DNA from: Scatosoma sp045124465
GTDB lineage: Bacteria; Bacillota; Clostridia; Christensenellales; Borkfalkiaceae
Assembly (NCBI GenBank): GCA_045124465.1
Contig: JBGVLV010000022.1
Span: forward strand, 69,218-133,217
Direction: 5' to 3'
DNA length: 64,000 nucleotides
Shown one piece after another: positions 35,107 to 42,032 of the stretch. The position numbers and the translations under genes were made by a program. Below the pieces are notes generated by a model, which saw only the letters and a list, made by a program, of their open reading frames with translations, was not told the DNA's origin and searched no databases. The stretch's first letter is position 1; every line of letters begins with the position of its first letter.

Positions 35107-35135
35107 TTGCCTGTTTGGTGCGGCGATGATATAAT
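35107..35135 (+). promoter_or_regulatory. Promoter of the duplicated-domain lipoprotein gene
   Basis: TTGCCT (35107-35112), 17 bases and TATAAT (35130-35135) with a TGa extended -10. It is the best promoter in the island and shows the cargo gene can be expressed independently. Confidence 0.75.
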
Positions 35136-35174
35136 AAAGTTATAAAAAATTTATTTTTTCGCGGGGCGCGCCCT

Positions 35175-35220
35175 CTTGTTTTAACTTATCCGATTATCTG
35201 TCAGGATAAGTTAAAACAAG
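35175..35220 (+). promoter_or_regulatory. Perfect 17-bp inverted repeat in the lipoprotein gene leader
   Basis: CTTGTTTTAACTTATCC (35175-35191) and GGATAAGTTAAAACAAG (35204-35220), loop of 12 bases. It lies between promoter and ribosome site (GAAGGAG near 35237). There is no T run after it, so it is not a standard terminator. It could be an operator, an mRNA-stabilising hairpin, or a remnant of a small inverted-repeat element. Confidence 0.7.
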
Positions 35221-35252
35221 CCGAAACGCAGCGAAAAGAAGGAGAAAACAAT

Positions 35253-36629
35253 ATGAAATCGGGTGGTTTTTTCAAAAAATTCGGCGTGTGCGCTCTTTCG
35301 GCGGCACTGTGCGTTTCGGCGTTTTCCGCGTGCGGTAAAACCGACGGCAAGGGCGACAAAATTGACGGCAACACCGATATTGCAGCGGTGAAGTCGGAAC
35401 AGGTGAAAGACGAAGCGGCGTGGAAAGCGGCGTTTGACGTTTCGAAATTTACGAATTTCTCGATGAAAGAAGAAGAGAAAAGTACGCAAGCCGGCGTTAC
35501 CCAAGAAGGTAGACTTGTGTATAAGTTTGCCGGGGATAAGGCGTACTATTCGACGTATCAGAAGAAGAGTGCGGACGAAAGCGAGCAGCACGATATTTTC
35601 TTTGCGAAAACCAACGAAGTCTGGGCGGCGTACGGCATAAATTATAAAAACGGCGCGCAAATTTCCGAAAGCGCGTACGATATGGAAAATCATTCCGAGT
35701 ACGAATATATCATTTCGGGCGAAATGGGGATTACTCCCGTAAGTCAGCTTGCTCAAACGGTTGCTTTCGATAAAGTTACTTACGACGAAACCGCAAAAGG
35801 TTACTTATATGAAGTGGAAGGACAGGGCACGGCGACGATTAAAATCGCGGACGGCTTATTCGCGGGATATATCATGAAAACCGAGTCCGGCGAAGGCGAC
35901 GCGAAAGTCGTTATGGAAATGAAAGTTTCGTATTATGATATAGGTTCCACTTCGGTTTCGTTGCCGGAAAAAATGGGCAACCCCGCCGAAGATAAGAAAG
36001 ACGAGGATAAAAAGGATGACGACGATAAGAAACCGGGCGTGGTGTTAACGGCGGATACGAATTTTGAGGCGCTCGAATCGGAAAAAGTTGATGAGGCGGG
36101 GTGGATAAAAGCGTTTGATTACGCTTCGTATAAGAATTTTACGGCGTATGCGTATTATGCGTCGTCCGATTTTTACGAGATTCAGAAAACAACGGAAGCT
36201 ATGGGATTTTTCGGCGTGCTTGGTGACGATTCGATGGATATGTACGTATACAAAGCCGAAAACGGAAAATATACGGGAATATCGGGCGGGCAGGTTCTGG
36301 ATTGGTCGCTTATGGGTGAGTATTATATGCGGGACGGACTTCCGCTGCTGATGAATTATTCGTGCTTTTGCCCGAATTTTGCGAAATTTTTTGCGGAATT
36401 TACTTACGACGAAACGAAAAAATCTTACGTGTACGCCGGCAAAGGAATATGCACAAACGATTATTTCCTTACGGGCGGAGATTATGCGGATTACGTGAAA
36501 GTAGAATTGAAAATCGTGAACGGCTTAGTGGCGTACGTCAGCGTTGAAGATAAAGGCGGAAATAAAGAAAATACGAAATTTTACGATTTCGGTACGACGG
36601 CGATAACGCTGCCTGCGATTGGAAGATAA
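35253..36629 (+). CDS. Lipoprotein with two copies of an unknown domain
   Basis: 458 residues. Signal peptide with lipobox FSAC, lipidated Cys near residue 28. Two related halves follow: about 45-235 and 265-457. Each opens with an E-x-V-D/K-E-A-x-W-x-x-A-F-D pattern (SEQVKDEAAWKAAFD and SEKVDEAGWIKAFD) followed by a K-N/T-F strand. Each closes with a similar strand (YYDIGSTSVSLP and FYDFGTTAITLP). They are joined by an acidic/Lys linker (EDKKDEDKKDDDDKK). Many Tyr and alternating strands suggest a beta-rich extracytoplasmic fold. I do not know the family; function unknown. It carries its own promoter and is intact. Confidence 0.7.
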   Translation: MKSGGFFKKFGVCALSAALCVSAFSACGKTDGKGDKIDGNTDIAAVKSEQVKDEAAWKAAFDVSKFTNFSMKEEEKSTQAGVTQEGRLVYKFAGDKAYYSTYQKKSADESEQHDIFFAKTNEVWAAYGINYKNGAQISESAYDMENHSEYEYIISGEMGITPVSQLAQTVAFDKVTYDETAKGYLYEVEGQGTATIKIADGLFAGYIMKTESGEGDAKVVMEMKVSYYDIGSTSVSLPEKMGNPAEDKKDEDKKDDDDKKPGVVLTADTNFEALESEKVDEAGWIKAFDYASYKNFTAYAYYASSDFYEIQKTTEAMGFFGVLGDDSMDMYVYKAENGKYTGISGGQVLDWSLMGEYYMRDGLPLLMNYSCFCPNFAKFFAEFTYDETKKSYVYAGKGICTNDYFLTGGDYADYVKVELKIVNGLVAYVSVEDKGGNKENTKFYDFGTTAITLPAIGR

Positions 36630-36661
36630 GTTTTGTTTTTTGTTTGCGACAGAGAAAAACG

Positions 36662-36688
36662 CCCTCCGGAAAAGATTTTTCCGGAGGG
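36662..36688. terminator. 12-bp hairpin after the lipoprotein gene
   Basis: CCCTCCGGAAAA / TTTTCCGGAGGG around a 3-base loop. On the plus strand there is no T run; on the minus strand the stem is followed by GCGTTTTTCTC, so it is a better terminator in that orientation. It may still slow or stabilise the plus transcript. Confidence 0.6.
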
Positions 36689-36768
36689 TATTCGTTAACT
36701 ATATATGCGATTATAAGACTGCGTTCTGTACGGAGGAGGGCGCGACGGCGGTGGAGATTTCCGCGCCG

Positions 36769-37056
36769 ATGTTTTCGCCGACGTCGGCAACGAGAACCGG
36801 CGACGCCGCCGATAGGGCAGGCGATCTGAAAAAGAAAATCCGGGAAATCGAAGAACGTATTACAGCCGCACGAGAGATAGAAAGCAAACTTCACGTTTTT
36901 GATATAAAATTCAAAAAATTTTTACAACGCCTGAAAAATGCTCCGAAAGATAAAATTTCATTAATCAAATCGGTAGTTTCGAAGGTGTACATAAATACAA
37001 TTTCAGAAAATCACGAATACGATATATCGGTGGTTTACAAAATAGAAGAAATTTAG
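36769..37056 (+). pseudogene. Probable C-terminal fragment of a serine recombinase
   Basis: 95 residues from a possible ATG with no clear ribosome site. A coiled coil (DLKKKIREIEERITAAREIESK) is followed by FDIKFKKFLQRL and a short strand-rich end (SKVYINTISENHEYDISVVYKIEEI). This is the usual layout at the end of large serine recombinases. No zinc-ribbon Cys remain. It could be the missing end of the fragment at 33169-33499, split by cargo. Confidence 0.45.
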
Positions 37057-37067
37057 GTGATAAAAAA

Positions 37068-37469
37068 ATGAGTGTCAAGAAAGAAAAAATAGTTACGTAT
37101 ATAAGAACGAAGAATAATACCCCTGAATCGGTTCTTAGTAAAGAAGAACTTAAAGAGTTATTGGAAAGGCATAAGGCAGAATGGGACGTCGTCGAAAACG
37201 TTGTGGATTACGGGGACGGCGGACGAAAGTATGAAAGAGCGGGATTAAATCGCGTCATAGAACTTTGTCGCAATAAGGAAGTGAATATGGTTGTAACGTT
37301 GCATGCAGAAATGCTTTCCCGGGATGTTCTCGTTTATACAAAAATATACAAAACTCTTCGCTGCTATAACGCCGAACTTTATATAAACGAATTAAAAAGG
37401 GTTTTCAGGCGCAAAACGGAAAAGAGCCCTGACCTCTCTACGGATAAATTTTGCCCTGCGCTTGCATGA
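37068..37469 (+). CDS. Resolvase-like domain protein lacking catalytic residues
   Basis: 133 residues. The fold of a serine-recombinase catalytic domain is recognisable: IVTYIRT at the first strand, DYGDGGRKYERAGLNRVIELCRNKEVNMVV (compare DxGxSGxxxxRPGL) and MLSRD. But the nucleophilic Ser position reads Lys (YIRTKNN in place of YIRVST), and the DRLSR motif reads EMLSR, so one active-site Arg is also gone. The end after ELYINE is unlike any recombinase and is probably truncated. It starts 11 bases after the preceding fragment, as in tandem recombinase pairs. Confidence 0.55.
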   Translation: MSVKKEKIVTYIRTKNNTPESVLSKEELKELLERHKAEWDVVENVVDYGDGGRKYERAGLNRVIELCRNKEVNMVVTLHAEMLSRDVLVYTKIYKTLRCYNAELYINELKRVFRRKTEKSPDLSTDKFCPALA

Positions 37470-37704
37470 GACAAGATTCGCCACGAAATGACACAACTTA
37501 ATTTTTTTCACAAAATCCTATGAGTTATGATTAAAGAAATACGGCTCGTAGGATTATTTTTTCCTTGAAATTATGCCATACTTCCGAGTTTGCGCAAGTA
37601 AGGGGAAAGACCTCAAGACAAAATTTTCGGCATTGTTAAGAACTGAAATCCTTTATTTATAAGGGTTTTTCGAGGGTGATACTTCCAAGTTTGCGCAAGT
37701 AAGG
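37470..37704. other. AT-rich right end of the island
   Basis: No gene. It contains an inverted repeat, AATCCTA (37514-37520) / TAGGATT (37549-37555), with a long loop and a T-rich tail, possibly a terminator for the resolvase-like gene. It also holds the first and most of the second copy of the 34-base direct repeat. The orphan PBP codons begin at 37705. Confidence 0.5.
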
Positions 37705-37712
37705 GGCAAGAC
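37578..37712. repeat. 34-base direct repeat, period 101, at the island's right edge
   Basis: Copies at 37578-37611 and 37679-37712 match at 32 of 34 bases; the core AGTTTGCGCAAGTAAGGGG contains the palindrome TTGCGCAA. The second copy runs into the Gly-Lys-Thr codons of the orphan PBP fragment, so the repeat spans the island/chromosome junction. Confidence 0.8.
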
Positions 37713-37926
37713 AGGTACGGCGCAAAAATACGAGAACGGCAGGATCGCCGCGGGAAAATACGTTTCCTCGTTCGTGGGCTTTTTCCCCGTCGAATCCCCG
37801 AAATATCTCGTACTCGTGGTCATAGACGAACCGCAGGGCGCATACTATGGCAGCGTGGTCGCCGCGCCTTGCGCGGGCGAGATATTCCAAGGTATCATCG
37901 ATCTCAAAAATATCCAACCGAGTTAA
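37705..37926 (+). pseudogene. Orphan 3' end of a class B PBP gene
   Basis: 73 codons from Gly-Lys-Thr-Gly (the KTG motif) to a natural stop, with no start or upstream domains. It closely matches the end of the intact gene at 31359-33119 (YGSVVAAPC, IIDLK) but ends KNIQPS. It is either the original 3' end of ftsI displaced by the island or the remnant of a second PBP gene such as spoVD, which follows pbpB in B. subtilis. A strong terminator follows directly. Confidence 0.88.
37714..37778 (+). repeat. 65-base block identical to 32898-32962 (right copy)
   Basis: Right-hand partner of the identical block in ftsI, 4816 bases away in direct orientation. Recombination between the two would excise the island and leave one uninterrupted PBP gene. 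Confidence 0.8.
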
Positions 37927-37930
37927 ACGC

Positions 37931-37962
37931 AAAAAACGTTCGTGAAAATACGGGCGTTTTTT
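37931..37962 (+). terminator. Terminator between the PBP remnant and murE
   Basis: AAAAAACGTTCGT (37931-37943), loop GAAAAT, ACGGGCGTTTTTT (37950-37962): a 13-bp stem with two G-T pairs and a T run. murE therefore needs its own promoter or readthrough. Confidence 0.85.
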
Positions 37963-38033
37963 CTCTTCGGAAAACATACCGACCCAACCGCGCGAATACA
38001 ATATATTATCGTAATCAAAAAGGAGCGGGAAAT

Positions 38034-39512
38034 ATGCGTTTGTCGAAGATCGTGGAAAGTATAAAGGGCGCGGAGATCGTCTGTCGGGGCGGGGACTGGG
38101 AACGGGAGATAACCGCATTGAGCGCGGATAGCCGAACGGTTGAGAAAAACGACCTGTTTTTCTGCCTTTCGGGCGGGAGTGCGGACGGTCATCGGTACGC
38201 CCAAGCGGCGGTAAAAGCGGGCGCGGCGGCGCTCGTCGTCGAACGGGTTTTGGAGACGGAAGTTCCGCAAATCCTCGTAAAAGATACCCGCGAGGCAATG
38301 AGCCGTATCGCCTCGGCTTTTTACGGCGACCCTTCTTCCCGACTGTCCGTGATCGGCGTTACGGGCACGAACGGCAAGACGACGACTTCGTATATGCTCG
38401 CCTCAATACTGGAAAAGGACGGCAAAAAAACGGGCGTTATCGGCACGCTCGGCGTGCGCTACGACGGAAATTTCTACCCCTCGGAACTCACTACGCCCGA
38501 TCCCATTTTCTTGCAAAAAACGCTTGCGGAAATGTCGGAAAGGGGAGTGCGGTACGTGGTGATGGAGGTATCGGCGCACGCCTTATATTATAAGAAAACG
38601 GCGGGTATCCGTTTCGCCGCCTGTATTTTTACCAACCTTACCCAAGACCACCTCGATTTCTTTCCCTCCATGCGCGAATATAAATACGCGAAAAGTTTGC
38701 TGTTTGAGCCCGAGGTCTGCCCGATCGCCGTACTCAACGGCGACGAAGAAACGGGTCGGGAATTCGGCGATAAACGCGGGGAAGAAGGTCGAACGCTGTA
38801 CTACGGTCTGCAAGACGCCGACGACGGATTTGCGATCGTTTCCGACGAAAATTTGTTGGGCAGTACCTGCGTATTCAACGTTGGGGGTAAGATATGCCGT
38901 TGCACGATCTCGATGACGGGACGGCATAACGTGAGCAACGCGCTTGCGGCGGCGACCTGCGCGGTCGCGCTCGGCGCGGATATAAGATCGGTCGCGGCGG
39001 GACTTGCGGCGGTAAAAGGGGTAAGAGGTCGGCTCGAACGGGTCGCGAATTATAACGGCGCGGAAATATTCGTGGACTTCGCGCATACCCCCGACGGACT
39101 GGAAAAATCGCTCGCGGCGCTCCGCGCGCATTGTCGGGGTCGGCTCGTCTGTCTGTTCGGTTGCGGCGGGAACAGGGATAAGAGCAAACGACCTATTATG
39201 GGCGAAACGGTCGCAAAGAGCGCGGATTTCGCTATACTCACTTCGGATAATCCGAGGTATGAGGACCCGCTCGATATTATTTCGGGCATAGAACGCGGGT
39301 ACCGTAGATTTTCTTTGAAATACGTGGTCGTACCCGACCGAAGATCGGCGATCGGGTATGCGACGGATATCCTTTGCGAAGGGGACGTTTTGCTTGTTGC
39401 GGGCAAGGGCGGGGAGGAGTATCAGGAGATAATGGGTATAAAATACCCGTTCGACGACAATGATATAATCGAAAAAATAATTCGGGAAAGACGGGGAACG
39501 ACGCTTTCCTGA
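38034..39512 (+). CDS. murE: UDP-MurNAc-tripeptide synthetase MurE (meso-DAP type)
   Basis: A 492-residue Mur ligase adding the third stem-peptide residue. ATP site GVTGTNGKTTTSYM near residue 110; central-domain and C-terminal-domain segments are intact. The substrate motif TSDNPRYEDPL contains DNPR, which marks meso-diaminopimelate enzymes; lysine enzymes differ there. I start at ATG 38034 after AAAAAGGAG. It stands right after the terminator, with only a weak TACAAT at 37997-38002 as possible -10. Confidence 0.95.
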   Translation: MRLSKIVESIKGAEIVCRGGDWEREITALSADSRTVEKNDLFFCLSGGSADGHRYAQAAVKAGAAALVVERVLETEVPQILVKDTREAMSRIASAFYGDPSSRLSVIGVTGTNGKTTTSYMLASILEKDGKKTGVIGTLGVRYDGNFYPSELTTPDPIFLQKTLAEMSERGVRYVVMEVSAHALYYKKTAGIRFAACIFTNLTQDHLDFFPSMREYKYAKSLLFEPEVCPIAVLNGDEETGREFGDKRGEEGRTLYYGLQDADDGFAIVSDENLLGSTCVFNVGGKICRCTISMTGRHNVSNALAAATCAVALGADIRSVAAGLAAVKGVRGRLERVANYNGAEIFVDFAHTPDGLEKSLAALRAHCRGRLVCLFGCGGNRDKSKRPIMGETVAKSADFAILTSDNPRYEDPLDIISGIERGYRRFSLKYVVVPDRRSAIGYATDILCEGDVLLVAGKGGEEYQEIMGIKYPFDDNDIIEKIIRERRGTTLS

Positions 39513-39537
39513 AAGGGGACCGTTAAAAAAACACGCT

Positions 39538-40491
39538 ATGAAGACCTATCTATTCGCCTCGCTCGCCGCTTTCGGGCTGTCCTTGCTCTTTTGTTTTATC
39601 CTCATTCCCGTTCTTCGGCGGCTGAAAGCGGGACAGAACATTCTCGTCTACGTCAAAGAACACCGCTCGAAAAGCGGCACGCCGACGATGGGCGGTATCG
39701 CGTTCGTCGCCGCCGCCGTGCTCGCGGCTACGCTGTTTATCCGCAAAGCGGATAAAACGGTCGTCATCACCCTCGCGATCGGACTGTCGTATATGGCGGT
39801 GGGGCTTTTGGACGACTTTTTAAAACGCAAACATAAAGAAAACCTCGGACTTCGGGCTTGGCAGAAATTTCTCTTTCAAGCCTGTATCGCGGTCTTTGCG
39901 GGGATATACTGTTACAGGGCGGGTTTGACGAAGTTGCACGTGCCGTTCTTCTCTGTTACTTGGGAACTCGGCGGCTGGATGATCCCCGTCGTCGTCTTCG
40001 TCTTTCTTGCGACGGTGAACGCGGTCAACCTGACCGACGGGCTGGACGGGCTGGCGTCGGCGTCGAGCATACCTTTCTTTGCGACGATGGGCATATTGAT
40101 CGCGTTGCAGAGCGGGAATACCTCCGTTTCGGTCGTTTGTTTCTGTCTGGTCGGGGCGTTGATCGCGTATCTGCTGTTCAATACCCCGCCCGCCTCGGTG
40201 TTCATGGGGGATACGGGTTCGCTCGCGCTCGGCGGGTTCGCGGCGTGCGTGGGCGCGTTCACGGGGAACGCGCTCTATATCGCGGTAGTGGGGATAACTT
40301 TCGTGTTTTCGGTCATATCCGTGCTGATACAAGTAGTATATTATAAGGCGACGGGCGGAAAACGGGTGTTCTTGATGGCGCCCATACACCATCATTTTCA
40401 GGAAAAGGGATATTCGGAAAGTAAGATTTCCTACGCGTATTTCGTCATTACCCTTTTCGCGGGAATATTGTGTCTGCTCTTCGCAATATAA
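39538..40491 (+). CDS. mraY: Phospho-MurNAc-pentapeptide translocase MraY
   Basis: A 317-residue integral membrane enzyme of about ten helices making lipid I from UDP-MurNAc-pentapeptide and undecaprenyl phosphate. Motifs: HRSKSGTPTMGG, LLDDFLKRKHKENLGL (Asp pair and substrate loop), NLTDGLDGLA and PIHHHFQEKG. It follows murE by 25 bases, so no murF gene lies between them, unlike the usual order. Confidence 0.97.
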   Translation: MKTYLFASLAAFGLSLLFCFILIPVLRRLKAGQNILVYVKEHRSKSGTPTMGGIAFVAAAVLAATLFIRKADKTVVITLAIGLSYMAVGLLDDFLKRKHKENLGLRAWQKFLFQACIAVFAGIYCYRAGLTKLHVPFFSVTWELGGWMIPVVVFVFLATVNAVNLTDGLDGLASASSIPFFATMGILIALQSGNTSVSVVCFCLVGALIAYLLFNTPPASVFMGDTGSLALGGFAACVGAFTGNALYIAVVGITFVFSVISVLIQVVYYKATGGKRVFLMAPIHHHFQEKGYSESKISYAYFVITLFAGILCLLFAI

Positions 40492-40511
40492 AATCGTAAA
40501 CGGAGGAAAGT

Positions 40512-42032
40512 ATGTATCCTGAAAGACAGATATTTTTCGTACTCGGGCTTTCGAAATCGGGCCGTTCCGCGGCGGAGTTCCTGCTCTCGAAGAATGCGAC
40601 CGTGTATATCTACGACGACGTATCGGGCGAACGTGTGGAACAGGTCGCGCGGGAACTCGAATCGAAAGGCGCGAAACGGGTAGCCAAAGAAACGCTCCCG
40701 AAAACGTCGGAAATTTGCGACGTACTCGTGTTAAGCCCCGGAATCCCCATCGATCACCCGCTTGCGGTCGCGTTCAAACGCGGCGGAAAAGCGGTCGTGG
40801 GAGAAACGGAGCTTGCGGCGCGGTATATGCGTTGTCCGATCGTGGCGGTGACGGGTACGAACGGAAAAACGACGACCGTTTCCATGCTCGAAAGCGTATT
40901 GAAAGAGGGCAGGTACGAGGCGAAAGCTTGCGGGAATATCGGTTCGCCGATGATAGATTTCTGCTCGCTTGGCGAAAACGGGGTCGCCGTAGCGGAAATA
41001 TCCAGTTTTCAACTCGAAACGCTCAACTCGCTTTGCCCGCATATCGCGGTCGTGCTCAACGTGACGGAGGATCATCTCAATCGCCATTACAATATGGAGA
41101 ATTACATATTCTTAAAAGCGAAGATACTGAAAAATTCCTCGGAGGCGGAGTACGCCGTACTCAATTACGACGACCGTGTCGTGCGCGGGTTCGCGGAAAA
41201 GACGAAAGCGAAAGTCGTGTGGTTTTCCGTACGGGAACGGGTACGCGGCGCGTACTATGAAAACGGCGACCTGTTCTATGCGGGCGAAAAGATCGTTTCC
41301 GCGAGCGAACTGCTCGCCGAGGGACTGCATAACGTGCAGAACGCGCTCGCAACGATCGCCGCGGCGAAGATTATGGGCGTGAAAAACGCGGATATCGCGA
41401 AAGCTTTGTCGGAGTTCAAGGGCATAAAACACCGCATAGAATTTGTCGGCGAAGTAGACGGCGTAGCGTATATAGACGACTCCAAAGGCACGAACGTAGA
41501 CGCCACGATAAAAGCGGTCGGGTGTATGAAACGGGAAACGGTACTCTTGCTCGGCGGGAAGAATAAGGGCTACGACTATTCGAAACTGTTCGCCGTCTTG
41601 CAAAAATCGAACGTGAAACACGCCGTACTCTACGGCGAGAACCGTTACGCGCTGCTGCATAGCGCAAGGGAACAGGGCTTTGAAAGCGTGACGCTCTGCG
41701 AAACGTTCGCGTTCGCGGTACGCATAGCCGTAATGGTCGCCCGAGCGGGGCAGGCGGTGCTTTTAAGTCCCGCGAGCGCAAGCTTTGACGAGTTTGCAAG
41801 TTATGAAGAAAGAGGTGATACGTTTGTCCGAATGGTCCGAAATCTCGCAAAGGAAGATACCGCCGAACACAGCGAAGAAAAAGCGACGGTCGAAGAAGAA
41901 CAAGACCCCGCCCCCGCAACCGCGGACGGCGACGGAAAGGAGAACGGTACTCCAAGCGAGGGAGATACCGCCTTCGACGACGATGTTGCCCCGACCTGCG
42001 GAACGGACGCGGACGGAGAGGAGATCGAATAG
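40512..42032 (+). CDS. murD: UDP-MurNAc-L-alanine:D-glutamate ligase MurD with acidic tail
   Basis: 506 residues against about 450 for most MurD proteins. ATP site VTGTNGKTTTVSML near residue 115; the normal family ending is SPASASFDEFASYEERGDTF followed by VRMVRNL. After this a further ~60 residues, very rich in Glu, Asp, Ala, Pro and Gly, run to the stop; this tail is not part of the enzyme fold. It overlaps the ftsW reading frame by up to 209 bases in the +1 frame. Confidence 0.94.
   Translation: MYPERQIFFVLGLSKSGRSAAEFLLSKNATVYIYDDVSGERVEQVARELESKGAKRVAKETLPKTSEICDVLVLSPGIPIDHPLAVAFKRGGKAVVGETELAARYMRCPIVAVTGTNGKTTTVSMLESVLKEGRYEAKACGNIGSPMIDFCSLGENGVAVAEISSFQLETLNSLCPHIAVVLNVTEDHLNRHYNMENYIFLKAKILKNSSEAEYAVLNYDDRVVRGFAEKTKAKVVWFSVRERVRGAYYENGDLFYAGEKIVSASELLAEGLHNVQNALATIAAAKIMGVKNADIAKALSEFKGIKHRIEFVGEVDGVAYIDDSKGTNVDATIKAVGCMKRETVLLLGGKNKGYDYSKLFAVLQKSNVKHAVLYGENRYALLHSAREQGFESVTLCETFAFAVRIAVMVARAGQAVLLSPASASFDEFASYEERGDTFVRMVRNLAKEDTAEHSEEKATVEEEQDPAPATADGDGKENGTPSEGDTAFDDDVAPTCGTDADGEEIE

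Larger units (their letters stand above)
33120..37704. mobile_element. Mosaic accessory island inserted in the dcw cluster
   Basis: About 4.6 kb between the complete PBP gene and an orphan copy of its 3' end. It contains a serine recombinase middle fragment, an IS256-family transposase remnant, three intact cargo genes, a recombinase C-terminal fragment, a resolvase-like domain lacking catalytic residues, hairpins and a 34-base direct repeat. In other Bacillota murE or a second PBP gene follows directly here. The element appears immobile now, since no intact recombinase is visible. Confidence 0.75.

Noticed and set aside
34895..35129. Short plus-strand frames between the secreted protein and lipoprotein genes
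   Set aside because: They run through the palindrome and homopolymer tracts, and no start has a ribosome site.
36619..36768. Upstream extension of the recombinase C-terminal fragment
   Set aside because: It overlaps the lipoprotein stop and the hairpin at 36662-36688; its residues look random.
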